Assembly (NCBI GenBank): GCA_002224055.1
Contig: AZLU01000148.1
Location: forward strand, 1-64,000
Length of the DNA: 64,000 nt
Source of the DNA: Pezizomycotina sp. ARF18
Taxonomy: Eukaryota > Ascomycota
Direction: 5' to 3'
Shown in pieces: positions 34,329 to 44,739 of this stretch (position 1 is the first letter of the stretch; each line of letters starts with the position of its first letter). The notes under the pieces are model-generated. The model did not search any database. It saw nothing but the letters and a program-made list of their open reading frames with translations, and was not told the origin of the DNA. The translations under genes were made by a program, and so were the position numbers.

Positions 34329-34470
34329 CTAGAAAGTGTGACAACTCTGGCGGAGCGCTCCTATGGGATGAAGCGAAAAGGATGACTGCGGCAAACGATT
34401 TCGAACGAGCGAACGGTCTGAGGTTTGATATTTGTATAAGTAACCATACAGCTAGACTCCGATCCAAGAA

Positions 34471-34472
34471 TC

Positions 34473-34503
<31 letters not shown>

Positions 34504-34508
34504 TTAAA
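34471..34508. repeat. TTA trinucleotide microsatellite
   Basis: About ten ATT/TTA units in an intergenic A/T-rich patch. Confidence 0.85.
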
Positions 34509-34804
34509 AAATAAAAATAAACAAGATGTTCGGAGGATCTTATATTTAATACACATTGAGAAGACAGTTTGTTTGCTGAGATTGCGATGCTATTCCGCCG
34601 CCTGGATAACAGGATAGATTTTATAAGGCCGTCGCGTTCTCATGAATGAGGCGACGCCTCTGAGATATGCATTGGATTTATAAATATGACGGGAAAATTT
34701 GGCTATATAATCACCCTCTCCCCCGAAGGACCGTCAGACTACTATCAACCGGCAAACGGAAAAAAAAAAAAAAAAAAAAAAGAGCTTCACGAAAAAGAAA
34801 AGAT

Positions 34805-35237
34805 ATGTCATTTACAAACTTACCCATGACATCGTCCTTTGTATCGTGGATCTCCTCTCTTCCGAATCGGACCGTCAATCTCTTCGCTCAACCTGTCGCG
34901 CTTTTCGTGCACTTCTCCCATCCCCCATTCTAGCGCCTTATCCTAAACCTCCTGTTCTCTTTCGTCCTTTCGGCCGCGGTATGCCGCGTACGCTGATACC
35001 ACAAGAATCGGATCCACAAGCGTGGCTCGACGACAGAGAACAAGTAGAATTTCTCCGGCGATTACTTAAGGATACGACCCTAGCGGATCCCAAATTGAAA
35101 CGAAGGATGAAGTGTTGGAGTGGGATGTTTGTGAAGCGTGCAGGAGGATAACACTGCAGAGAATGGAGGGGACAAGGAAGAAGGGACAGACGTGGATTAG
35201 GTGTAAGGGTTGTAGGGCGAGGCTTCTGAACGAATGA
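34805..35237 (+). CDS. F-box/CxxC family copy 17
   Basis: The ATG at 34805 lies 23 nt after an A22 tract. MSFTNLP is followed one frame over by HDIVLCIVDLLSSESDRQ and SLRSTCRAFRALLPSP (boxes I-II). A longer, Pro-rich linker leads to QVEFLRRLLKDTTLADPK (box III). A last frame change gives DVCEACRRITLQRME (knuckle 1) and IRCKGCRARLLNE (knuckle 2), with a stop at 35237. Confidence 0.65.
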
Positions 35238-35676
35238 CTCAATACTCGAGTGATACATCTGTCGCATCATGCCACGGCTCGTTGTCGGTATCTGTATATA
35301 ACAGCTCTTCAGGTCATTTTTCGCAGTTTTAACTACATGATCTATCGTGGCTTTGTGTACATCTCTTGGAGGACTAGAGGGGACGCGTCTATCTTGTTTC
35401 CACACTCCATACCAATAAAACTACTAGTACAGTAGTGCTCAGGCTCCAATGACCGACCATTACAGTCCTACTAGTTGTTTCTTCAATGCAGAACACCACA
35501 AGAATATAATTCATCCATTTTCTCACTGCAGATGACATTCTATAACCGCCTGTCCTCTTGAAGCCCTAGCTGATTACCTCGCCAACACATTAATAAGTGT
35601 CACCATCTCGAGCCCTCCCAGAACCATTCCATTTTCCTAGGCCCTGGAACGTTGATTGGTACTTTCCAACTCCATC
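35238..35676. other. no supportable gene
   Basis: A 61-codon ORF only. Confidence 0.4.
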
Positions 35677-35975
35677 TCATAAACGCTGCCGCCAGTGTCC
35701 GCACCTGCTGCACTTCCTGTAATTTCCCTTGTACTTATCTGCGCGGGTGATGCGTACGCAGCCCGAGCAGACCATGCTTAATTTCTGTTCTAGAGGAGAT
35801 AGGTCCTTTATGTGCCGGTTGAGGAAATCCAGCAACTGCGGCCGGTGAGATAGTACGGCTCTATGATGTTGTATAATCGGCGACAGGTTAGGCGGAGGCA
35901 TTGCCGGTCGACTTCGGATGAGATATTGTCGAGAACGCAGAGGAGAATCTCGTAGGGTATCTTTGCGAGGGACAT
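35677..35975 (-). CDS. F-box/CxxC family copy 18, one frame change
   Basis: The ATG at 35975 starts MSLAKIPYEILLCVLDNISS, then EVDRQCLRLTCRRLYNII (boxes I-II, textbook match). A single frame change in the linker leads to QLLDFLNRHIKDLSPLEQ (box III), LSMVCSGCVRITRADKY (knuckle 1) and RKCSRCGHWRQRL (knuckle 2), with a stop at 35677. Among the best preserved copies, about 100 residues, and close to the minimum size of the family. Confidence 0.7.
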
Positions 35976-36356
35976 TGTTCTTGGTTTCGTCTGAGGAAAT
36001 GTTTGAATAGAGGAGAGATATGGGTTTGTTTTGTTTTTATGTACAAGGTGTTTTGTGAAACATGTCAGCCTCGCGAGCCATTTTTTTTTTCAGCTCAGCT
36101 CAACGCGTCCCGTAATCCTACACAAAATACTGCACTTCGCCACGTTCTTATTGGCCATAGCAGCTTCGTGGAGAACTGTCTCGTTGTGCACGCTTTCACG
36201 CCACCATCCGATTCATTCCATTCCTTTATATTCTCACAAAAATGGTGCCAGTGGACTCCGCAGCGACAAATTTTCCTCCACAAATTACACGTAACCGCCC
36301 TCACTCAACCTAGTACCTGAATAGACAGTATTCCATCCGATATCCGCCATAGCGGC
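35976..36356. other. no supportable gene
   Basis: Overlapping ORFs on both strands without features. Confidence 0.4.
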
Positions 36357-36671
36357 CTAGTCTCTATATCCAGGACCTCGCTTCAGTCTTTCGCCTCTGC
36401 AATGATGCATGGCGCCCACGGTGCTCACGCACCACGGACAGATGTATTGATTCGTGACCGCGCGGTCGGAAAACAGCCTCTGAAGGAAAATCTTTTGCGC
36501 GGAGCTGCCCGCTCGCCACCGCCTGTACGGAAGCACCCTAACAATCGGTGCCGCCGGTAGGACCAGGTACAGTTTCCGGCAGGTGCAGCGCAAACACTGC
36601 CTATCGATTTCGGAGCTTAGGTCGTCAAGAATACAGTAAAGAATCTCGACCGGGAGAGATTGGAGGGACAT
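36357..36671 (-). CDS. F-box family copy 19, open frame, one knuckle
   Basis: From the ATG at 36671: MSLQSLPVEILYCILDDLSS, then EIDRQCLRCTCRKLYLVLP (boxes I-II), KIFLQRLFSDRAVTNQ (box III) and YICPWCVSTVGAMHHC (knuckle 1). The frame then ends GPGYRD at 36357 with no second CxxC. The open frame extends 65 codons upstream to 36866, but the MSLQSLP start matches the family and is preferred. Divergent from its neighbours; otherwise intact at 104 residues. Confidence 0.7.
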   Translation of the reverse strand: MSLQSLPVEILYCILDDLSSEIDRQCLRCTCRKLYLVLPAAPIVRVLPYRRWRAGSSAQKIFLQRLFSDRAVTNQYICPWCVSTVGAMHHCRGERLKRGPGYRD

Positions 36672-37587
36672 TGCGGGAGAAAGAAGAATAGCGGGAGATA
36701 AAACTTTACGGAAGACGAAGGGATGCAAACAAAGGAGCCGAAGACAAATCCAGGTTTTGCGCGAGGCTCTGCATCCACAAAGCCCCGCTTCTAGTATTAG
36801 GCCAAGCCCATTCGCCATCCAGAGTGATTTACAGCTGGCACAATGGTGACAATCCTGACGCACCACGTTTCACTTCTAATATCTTCAGGGTGAGTGAGTC
36901 AAAGAGTAACCTGTACTGAAATATGGTCTGCTCCCGAAAACCTGCCTCCTAGCGTACCCACAGCCGTTTTCTATCGCGACCAGATCTAACCAATCGCGGC
37001 GGAGGGCAGAATTCGTTAAACCGGCGGCAAGTATATTATAACGTAAAAACTGCTAAGCCTTGGACATTTTAGAAAATCAGGGATGTGATCTCGAGCGGGA
37101 ACGAGCCCGAGGCGGGGGAAATTTGGCACAATGATTGCAATCCACCAGTTGAAGCGACTTGAGTTCGTCGGGAGCGAATACCGCTGGCGTCCTGAATGCT
37201 GTAGGAACTATTGGATTTGTAGTTGGAGAATGTTCTGGAAGGCTTGCTAGCTGTTTCTCTATTACGTTATAGCTCATGTATAGAAGAAACATATCATGCC
37301 TGTACTAACACGCTTGGTCACTTCCTCGTTGCGGGACCAAGAAAATATGAGAGGAGAAATGGACAAGTATAACTCAAGAAACTTTAAAATATACTGCTCT
37401 GCCTTGTCCGTCATGACAGCTTGGAAAGCCTCGTTTAAAAGCAAGCCCCAAGCAAACTTTTTCCTTTTACATATATCAATCTTTCTAGCTATTTGGCACT
37501 ATTCTCACCACTTCGTCCGTATAACTAACTCCATAAAAGCTCCAGCCTCGGAAGCAGTCATTAAAAGCAATCTTCTTAAACCAACCA
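36672..37587. other. spacer between copies 19 and 20
   Basis: No supported gene. The two flanking copies diverge from this gap, so it should hold both promoters. A plus ORF at 37296-37634 overlaps the start of copy 20 in another frame. Confidence 0.4.
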
Positions 37588-37966
37588 ATGGGGCTTCAAT
37601 CCATGCCTGTCGAAATTCTCCTCTGCATCCTTGACTATCTTCCTTCCGCCTGCGACCGTGAGTGCCTCCGAAACACCTGCCGGCGGTTTAAGCGCACACT
37701 TCCGACTCCGCGACGTTTATCTCCCCCATTTAACCATCACTGGGATTCGACATCCTTCGAGCAGCTCAAATATTTGGACCGGCTGCTCGCTGACATGCCC
37801 AACGCTCAAAGACGGGGCCACATCGTGTGTAGAAGCTGCGTCGGCATCGTACAGTACAAGCCTATAAAGCATTAGAGGCAGGATGTGTAAACGGTGTTGC
37901 CACACATATGGTAATATCAACACAAGCGGGGGTTTCACCAGAGCTCCTCAAAGCTCCTCAGGTTAG
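37588..37966 (+). CDS. F-box/CxxC family copy 20, nearly intact
   Basis: The ATG at 37588 starts MGLQSMPVEILLCILDYLPS, then ACDRECLRNTCRRFKRTLP, EQLKYLDRLLADMPNAQRRG (box III) and HIVCRSCVGIVQYKPIKH (knuckle 1), in one frame to a stop at 37875. One frame change beyond it lies MCKRCCHTYGNINT (knuckle 2), with a stop at 37966. This is either a 95-residue protein with one knuckle or a longer one with two. Confidence 0.7.
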
Positions 37967-38148
37967 GTTAACAACAAATGGATAATAGCGAGGCTACGCT
38001 TCAACTACCAAAGCCTCAAAACAACAAGGCTCAACATATAAAACCCATCTGGTTAAAGTTTAAGAAATTTATGGAATGACAGCGGCAAACTCTAGGGTAT
38101 TCATCCTCGCAAATCATAAATAAAAATATTTTCCCTCAAGAAATATCA

Positions 38149-38698
38149 ATGAAAATGGATCCTGCCTTCCAGTCCATAGCGACGGAAATCCTCCTCTAAT
38201 CATTCAAAACATAACCTCCGAGCCCGACAGACAATTCTTAAAGCAAAATGTCATCTCTTATATAGCCTTGTTACGCCCTCGCATCTAAAGTCTTGGGATA
38301 AGCACTCAGAGCAGGTTGATTTCTTGCAAAGGATCTATAGGGATTTACCGGAGGAACAGAAAAACAAAATGATGATATGCTTCTCTTGCTGTTGCATTAT
38401 GCGCTTTCGGGTTCCGATAGTCTATAAAATGCCGGTAATGGAAAGGGAGGAACTTAGAGACTGCGTAGGCTGCGGGATATCGGAGGTTTTATTGGAAAGG
38501 GAGTCAGTGGTGGTAGGCTTGCAGCTTCGGCGGCATACTGCGGCTCTGGCAGAATCTCGCGTATATAAATGGAAGCTGAGCGGGCCATATGTTTTTAATC
38601 AGCTTGCAAACAAAACCTCACGAAAAAGGCACAATATCACTGCAATCACTCCAGACAAAACTCGTCTACGCCATCCTCCACGAACTTCGCGTCTCTGA
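38149..38698 (+). CDS. F-box/CxxC family copy 21
   Basis: The ATG at 38149 starts MKMDPAFQSIATEILL. The next frame holds LLIIQNITSEPDRQFLKQ (end of box I and box II). The open frame 38324-38698 holds VDFLQRIYRDLPEEQ (box III), MMICFSCCCIMRFRV (knuckle 1) and LRDCVGCGISEVLLERE (knuckle 2). The frame then runs on into the front of copy 22, so its last 50 residues are probably not native. Confidence 0.6.
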
Positions 38699-38935
38699 AG
38701 CAGCCAGGAATCTCTAAGGGCCACATGCCGCCATCTGTACAATACCATCCCTCGAGCCCCTTGTAGGAAGAAGAAATCCTCCTTTGCCGACTCGAGAGGG
38801 TGGTTTGACGACTAGAAGCAGCTCGACTTCCTCGTTCAGAGATTTACCTCAGGAACAGCAAAAAGAGCACATGCGTGCAGTTATTGCTGCGGTATTATAT
38901 TTTATAGGCTGCCAGAGCCGGTTCGAAAACCCTGA
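38640..38935 (+). CDS. F-box/CxxC family copy 22, damaged
   Basis: TKLVYAILHELRVSE (box I), then one frame over ESLRATCRHLYNTIPRAP (box II). An in-frame TAG follows, then KQLDFLVQRFTSGTAKRA (box III) and HACSYCCGIIFYRL (knuckle 1), with a stop at 38935. No ATG is visible and knuckle 2 is missing. It overlaps the run-on end of copy 21. This is the best candidate for a true pseudogene in the family. Confidence 0.5.
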
Positions 38936-39589
38936 GTCCTGGGATGAAGATGGTATTGGAAGCACAAGACATGCCTGGTAGACTGAAGAAGAGGTTGTTT
39001 GCAGCTTAGATCGGTTATCAGCAAACTAAGATAGAATATCCGGCACGCTGGTAGAGATGCCATAAAGCCGAACGACGCGGCCGATTGCAGAAGTATCCGT
39101 GACATCGAAGGGATTAGAAGCGTAATGGAAGGTATAATGGAGTGGAACGCGTTTATGTGAAGACCATTGCGTGCTGGAGGAGGATTAACTCAAATTCTTT
39201 GGCTTACGCCGCCGCACCGAGGGAGGATGGAGCGAAAGACCATCTGCAGTTATTCCTCCTTCTGAGTCTTGTGGGAAGATTATATTCGCGCCTTGGTACT
39301 CAACCAAAAGAATTGTTGATATTTTCCCCTCCAGGAGAAGAGAGATGCGTGAAATTATCACTCTATAATTCCATCTGTTTCACACGAACACTATTCGTCC
39401 CTTTAAGTACAAGTTCGTGACGGTATTGCCAAGCCGCCCAAGGACCAATAACGAATCGTCCCAAAACAATATGAGACCTTGGAGGATTATGAGTCTTGCG
39501 GCTCTTTGAGGGGAAATTCTACTTAAAATTGCCGACCGAACCCCTAAGTCCACCCACACGAAGCCTTTAGTTAAGCAAGACGGCGCAGA
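38936..39589. other. no supportable gene
   Basis: Several ORFs of 60-92 codons without features. Confidence 0.4.
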
Positions 39590-39926
39590 ATGTCCTTTCA
39601 ATACTTCCCCCAGAGCTACTCGACATCATCCTCACCGACGTAACAGATATACTAGACGTCCTATGTCTTCGTAATACCTGCCGACGGTTTCGCAATTTCA
39701 TACCGGCACCGGTTTGTTTTCGAAGGTACGGATGTGTGGCAGGATATAAAGCTGAAATGGGCCTTCCTCACCAGACTGTTTCCTCGCTCAGCCACCCGAG
39801 AAGCAGGACACAACGATGGTTTGTCATCCGTGCATGAGGATCGTACCGTGTACGCGGGGCAAATTCAACGCGAAGAGCTGCTTAATCTGCCAGCTCGCGC
39901 TGAAGGACGCGTCTAAGAGAATTTGA
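39590..39926 (+). CDS. F-box/CxxC family copy 23
   Basis: The ATG at 39590; one frame over, LSILPPELLDIILTDVTD, then VLCLRNTCRRFRNFIPAP (boxes I-II). WAFLTRLFPRSATRE (box III) and then TTMVCHPCMRIVPCTRGK (knuckle 1) and KSCLICQLALKDASKRI (knuckle 2) use other frames, with a stop at 39926. The Asp/Arg pair at the start of box II is replaced by Asp-Val. Confidence 0.6.
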
Positions 39927-40523
39927 TGGTCGTAGAGGGCGAAAAAGAAACCCTTGACGGCATGTACAAAATAAAGTCAAACGTTGCGCTACCTAAGCAG
40001 CCAGAGAACGGCCGGCTATTAGCATCTCCGACTTTCGTCCTTCGTACGCATCCAGACCTAATCAACACCAGCGGCATATCTATGCTAGATCTTTGAGATC
40101 CACCAGATCCCCGGAAGAGAATGGTTTACGAGGACGGCGCAAGAAATGTCTTGTGAACGGCAGTGGGAGCAACGCAAGTTGGGAGGATGGTTGGAGGCCA
40201 GAGATATTCTTTCGTTCTTTATTTCCTTTATCTAAATAATAGATTTGCTATTCGAGAGTTGTAAATAAGGGGTACATATAGCTAGTAGAACTAGCTAGAT
40301 CGAAACGACGCAGTGCGAAGTCGAGTTATACATACCCCATACCGTAGTAGTTTTGAATCCTGAGCACGCAAGATTTCTATAATATTCAGCCTCTCCTTTA
40401 CTCAGAAAGAATCAGCCGAGACTCCACGCAGCTATGAAATAACGCATATAAAGATTATATTCCCCGCAAGCAACGCGGTTTTCCTTTCTCCAGAAGGGAC
40501 CACCGTTCACTCCAGCTATCACC
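39927..40523. other. no supportable gene
   Basis: Nothing recognised in this spacer. Confidence 0.5.
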
Positions 40524-40875
40524 ATGTGGAAAAACATCTTCGGCGTCAACCCAAAGTCGAAACCCTCACCCTTACCAACCTCCCTTCAGATGTTACTCCT
40601 CTGCATTATCGATGAAATATCTTCAGAAATAGATAAACAGTGCTTGAAGTTGACATGCCGTGGCCTGTACAACTTCGTCCCGATATAGGATACCCTAACG
40701 ACAAACATCTCGGCTTTCTTTACAGACTACATAGAGATATCAGTAAACGATCGAAAGGTCTTATGGTTTGTGGATGGTGTCTGAAGATCACGGTTGCCGG
40801 CGAGACTGAGTCGGTAGGCAGCACAGGTGCGCGAAGTGCGGAGAATGGTGGTTCGATCTGGGATTCTATGGTTAA
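40524..40875 (+). CDS. F-box/CxxC family copy 24
   Basis: The ATG at 40524 opens MWKNIFGVNPKSKPS, then QMLLLCIIDEISSEIDKQ and CLKLTCRGLYNFVPI (boxes I-II), ending at a TAG. The next frame gives HLGFLYRLHRDISKRS (box III) and MVCGWCLKITVAGE (knuckle 1). One further change gives RCAKCGEWWFDLG (knuckle 2), with a stop at 40875. Its N-terminal extension is distinctive. Confidence 0.65.
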
Positions 40876-41312
40876 GGACCAAGGAGAGCTTAGCAAGATC
40901 ACTGGAACTAATCATGGTCATTAAGAGTCCGCAAACGAGGATTATATACCGTACGAAGATATTTAGCTGAATCAAGGCGCGTAAGATAGCAGAGGGCGAT
41001 ATAGCACGTTACTGAGCTGGGATTATAGCACCCTGGCTGTTCAGCAACCCCTCGTCGTTGACAAAGTGGATCGTGGTCGAGATGACGCGGCACCTTAAAA
41101 ATTGGAGTTTTATACACTATTACGCAGAGCAATCGATCCTCCGCAAATATAAAAGACTTTAAAATTTATTTACTTCTGGTCTCATTTTAAGATATAAGTT
41201 GCGCTTCAAAACTCTACCGTTTTGACGATTAGTCTCAAGAACTCTATGAACAGAAAATTAATCGAGAGTTCCCAGTATATCGTGGGTGTTCACTGCGGAC
41301 GCAGAGACAACC

Positions 41313-41639
41313 ATGAGCGATACAGTAAAGCGCAGCCCACAAGATTTGGCAGTACTTCCCTTGAAATCCTGCACGTCATTGACGCCTTCATCAGCGAAGC
41401 CGACAATCACACTCTTCGCGCGACCTGCAAGGATTTCACAGATTCCTCGCGAGAATACAAATTGCAGCTGCCCTGACGCGGCCGTCGTTTTATCGAGAGA
41501 CAGAACCGACGGCTTCGCCAAGAGGTAGCCTTCTATGGAATGCAAACGTCAGCGAGAAGACTTCATCGAGCGACTCTTCCGGGATTCAAAGAACCACTTC
41601 AGGATAAGCCAGTGTCATTATGGGGCTCGGCCAGGTTGA
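41313..41639 (+). CDS. F-box family copy 25, no zinc part
   Basis: The ATG at 41313 (MSDTVKRSPQDLAVLP). One frame over, SLEILHVIDAFISEAD, then NHTLRATCKDFTDSS (boxes I-II). Further on, EDFIERLFRDSKNHF (box III) leads only to SQCHYGARPG, with a stop at 41639; no CxxC remains. Spacing suggests the normal gene length but decayed knuckles. Possibly a pseudogene. Confidence 0.5.
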
Positions 41640-42489
41640 ACTATACGTTATTGGTAAAGCGCCCTCTTGTTTCAAATGTAGATGGTTGCTGAGAAAATGG
41701 TTGCCCTTGTGACGAGCGCTTCGACGGAGAGATGCTGAGGACGAGCTCAAGGAGCTGTGGCAACTACGAAGGAGTTGTCGGTTTGACTGGCCCGAACGGA
41801 ACTCTGAGGGGTAATGATGGATATTGAAGGCTTTACTGCGCGTCGTCTGCACCTGAGGATACTATGCACGATTATGTAGGGTTCCTGGCTTGAGGGTTTG
41901 TACGAGAACATTCTCTTGTATATGAATTCGATATATCGGAGGTAAAGAGCATCGCTAAGACGATTACTTGGAGGGTCATAACAACACATGGTTCGAACCG
42001 AATAATTTTATCTGCCTTGGACAGCACCGGTATAAGGAAACATGATATGGAACATCTTTGTGCCCTTGCAGAATTGCCGCGTGAATTTCGAGAAGCAAAG
42101 AAGGTCGCGATTTCATTGTATGGATACGTTCAAATTTCAAATTTCCAAAAGGATTGCGCGTATCACGGTTCTCAGTTTCTAGATACGGTGGAGTTTCGTT
42201 GCCATTGAAGAATCTTTGGTCTCATTTCAACTCTGAACAGCTTTGAGAGATTTCAGTTAATCGCGCGCCTCGCAAATAATTACGCAACATAACTACTTTT
42301 ACTTGTTTCCCTCGTGTTTCCCAAGTTCGTTTCGCAATGCGATCTGCCTTGACCTTTACTAGCTGGATGATCGTATTATTATTTGATTTGGAGGATCGCG
42401 TTCTAGAATCTCACAACGATGTTTCGGAAAATATAAGAATGCTTTGTTTCTCGTAACTAGTATAGTCCCCTTGTTACGAAGTTGCTAGA

Positions 42490-42866
42490 AATGTGTAAAA
42501 GATTCCATGACATGGTTACGATATCACGAAAGGTCCTGATTATCTCGCCAATTTGAATATCTCTCAAACTGACGAATGATTTCCCCGGCTACGGCGCAAA
42601 CGTGGATATTAGAATCGCAGTCGTTCCTATGACCTCCCAACGCCGTTTTCGTTGTTGAACAGCCTTCCTATACGAAGAACATCTATCGAAGAGGTGCCAT
42701 TAATCTTCCTCCCGGAGAATCGTATCTTCCTTATCAACCCCTACCTTTCCGAACCGGATCACTATTCCTTGCAATGCAGCTGCAGGGTATTGCACTCTTG
42801 CTTGATATACTTGATTCAGAGACGGCTCTAGAGAATGCGCTGGCGCGATATCCGTGCACCGAGTGA
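42490..42866 (+). CDS. unrecognised coding segment spread over three frames
   Basis: Consecutive protein-like blocks: HGYDITKGPDYLANLNIS, then FPGYGANVDIRIAVVPMT, then a 77-codon open run 42633-42866 with no ATG at its front. That run reads AVFVVEQPSYTKNIYRRG, INLPPGESYLPYQPLPFRTG and LDILDSETALENALARYP, then a stop. Composition is balanced and complex, unlike chance frames. It may be the 3' part of a larger gene. No family recognised. Confidence 0.4.
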
Positions 42867-43581
42867 GTTAAAGAAGGCACGAAGGCGAAAAAAAATTGGT
42901 GTCTAGGTAGATTCTCCACTACCCAACAACCATGGCAGGAACGATTCGATGAATGGCTGTGGCGATAGTTAATGCTAAGCGCCGTTCGCAAGTCAATGAT
43001 TCATTGGTCTGATGGATATTATTCCGTTCTCCAGCCAAACCACACAGTTCTATCACTAACCAGAAGCCGGAAATCTTATGTATCAGCAGAGAAAACGAAA
43101 TATTTATTATCTTTGTTATAATAAACTATAGTTTATACAAGAATAGAAGGAATAACATGATCTTATTTCAATCTGATGGTCTTAGAAACCCTCATAGATA
43201 GATACAAGAATCAGCGAACCCGTCCCTTCGGAGGCGCGACCGGCGGCTCCTTTTGGCGGAGGGGCTTGTTTTTGGTTTCCTTAGGAGCATCCTCGAAAGG
43301 TAAAGGAGGACTCGGCCTCCGGATTCTAAGCTGACAACAAACCGTATTCCTTCGCAAGCACCTCCGGGTAGTTCCACAATGCCATGATGGATTTCGATGC
43401 GCGATGATTCGATTCCGGAGCTCGTAGTCTTTTTGCGTTTAAGAATATAACTGAAAAAAAAAAGTATTAGTGATTATTGCCCTATTAAATGGTTGGAATT
43501 GAGGAAGTAAAGATGTATGGAGCAATACTCACTCATAGTGCATACGATACATGTCGGGTCTCTGGGTTGGATAGATCGTCG

Positions 43582-43868
43582 CTACTTTCGGAAACGTGAT
43601 CCTGGGGCAATCGAGCAAACTGTTTTACCCTGGCGGAGGTCTCCCGGCGAACAGATACCGCGATATATCTGTTCGATGAAGTCCAGCTGTGCTTCCCAAT
43701 CTGCCCATTTCCTAACTGTGCGCTTCAGGTTCAAACAGTTGTAGCTAGGATTCGGAAAAACACATCGCAAAAGAAAACAGGCAGATGCGAGCGATACTTA
43801 TCCGCTTCTTTCGGGAGCTCGCTGCTGATTTGTTGGAGTATCTCTCCCGGTAAGGACATAAGCGACAT
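43582..43868 (-). CDS. F-box family copy 26 with probable intron
   Basis: The ATG at 43868 (MSLMSLPGEILQQISSELPK, then EADK) gives box I. A 53-nt GT..AG segment follows, after which YNCLNLKRTVRKWADWEAQ, LDFIEQIYRGICSPGD (box III) and a remnant KTVCSIAPGSRFRK end at 43582. If the intron is real, this is the only member with one visible; a frame change is the alternative. No intact CxxC pair remains. Confidence 0.55.
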
Positions 43869-44291
43869 CGTGTAGATGGTTCAAGTGGATGTGGAGACAT
43901 TTCTGAACTTCGTGACACTGGAACTTTGCATATGCGACGTCAAGTCGAAAGTGGAAATCAGCCTATAAGTAATTGACGAGGCGACCTTCTGAATGGAGAA
44001 AAATTCCTCTTGAGAATCGCAGGATCTTGGTCTATTGGTGCGACGAGAATGGTTGCAAACTGGGATGGCCAGTTGGCCGTACCCACGGGTATCCAACGCC
44101 TCTCGGTTATTGGGCGGAAGTCATCCAATGATCCCCGCGATATCGAATGGAAATGCCCTGCCCTGAAAATCTCGTTCTAGATCGTGAAATATTGCCGTAC
44201 AATCGCTATAATAGTCGTGGTTTAAATCAATTCCGATCCATTATTCGCCGTCCTCATTATTCATCTTAGTAGGTATGCCGGCGCCGAAGAC

Positions 44292-44735
44292 TTATTTCCG
44301 CGTAAAGACTTTCCACGATTCCTCTTCCCCAGTAAACTTCTTCCAATACTCATTCAATTCTTCGGCACACCAAACACACATCCGATCGCCTTTGATAGTC
44401 TGTCGCCTTGTCCTAAAGAAAGGATTTTCTTCCGGATCGACTCTCCTGAGGCGTAATACCAACGGTCGTTTTTCGGAACCTCTGTGCACCAGGAACAATG
44501 AGAGCAGACCAACAGACTCTCGTCTTTGAGCGCCGGTATCATATACATATCCCTCATGAGGCGTGTTAGGAATTCCCGGATTTCGCCATCGTAGGCTTCG
44601 AGGGAAACCCTACGAGGTGCCGGTGGGAGGATGAATCGAAGGTAAGAGTTGGCTTGACGGAGGGATTGTCGGTCGACTTCGGATGATATATTCGAGTGGA
44701 TGCGGATGAGAACCTCGGCCGGAGTGACGATAAAG
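44292..44735 (-). CDS. F-box/CxxC family copy 27
   Basis: An open frame: VTPAEVLIRIHSNISSEVDR, then QSLRQANSYLRFILPPAP (boxes I-II), IREFLTRLMRDMYMIPALK (box III), LLVCSHCSWCTEVPKNDR (knuckle 1). Knuckle 2 (DRMCVWCAEELNEYWKK) is one frame over, with a stop at 44292. The front lacks an ATG in frame. A short exon from an upstream ATG (near 44806), joined over a 31-nt GT..AG gap, would supply one. Last copy of the right block. Confidence 0.6.
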
Positions 44736-44739
44736 TAGG

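Noticed and set aside
13649-44735. Calling the broken F-box copies a graveyard of pseudogenes
   Set aside because: The same one-base breaks occur in the HAK and SUR7 genes, so the cause is probably technical. Only copies near 38640 and 41313 show loss beyond this.
13649-44735. Repeat-induced point mutation as the cause of damage
   Set aside because: Damage is in length changes, not C-to-T series, and the copies are not AT-skewed relative to the flanks.
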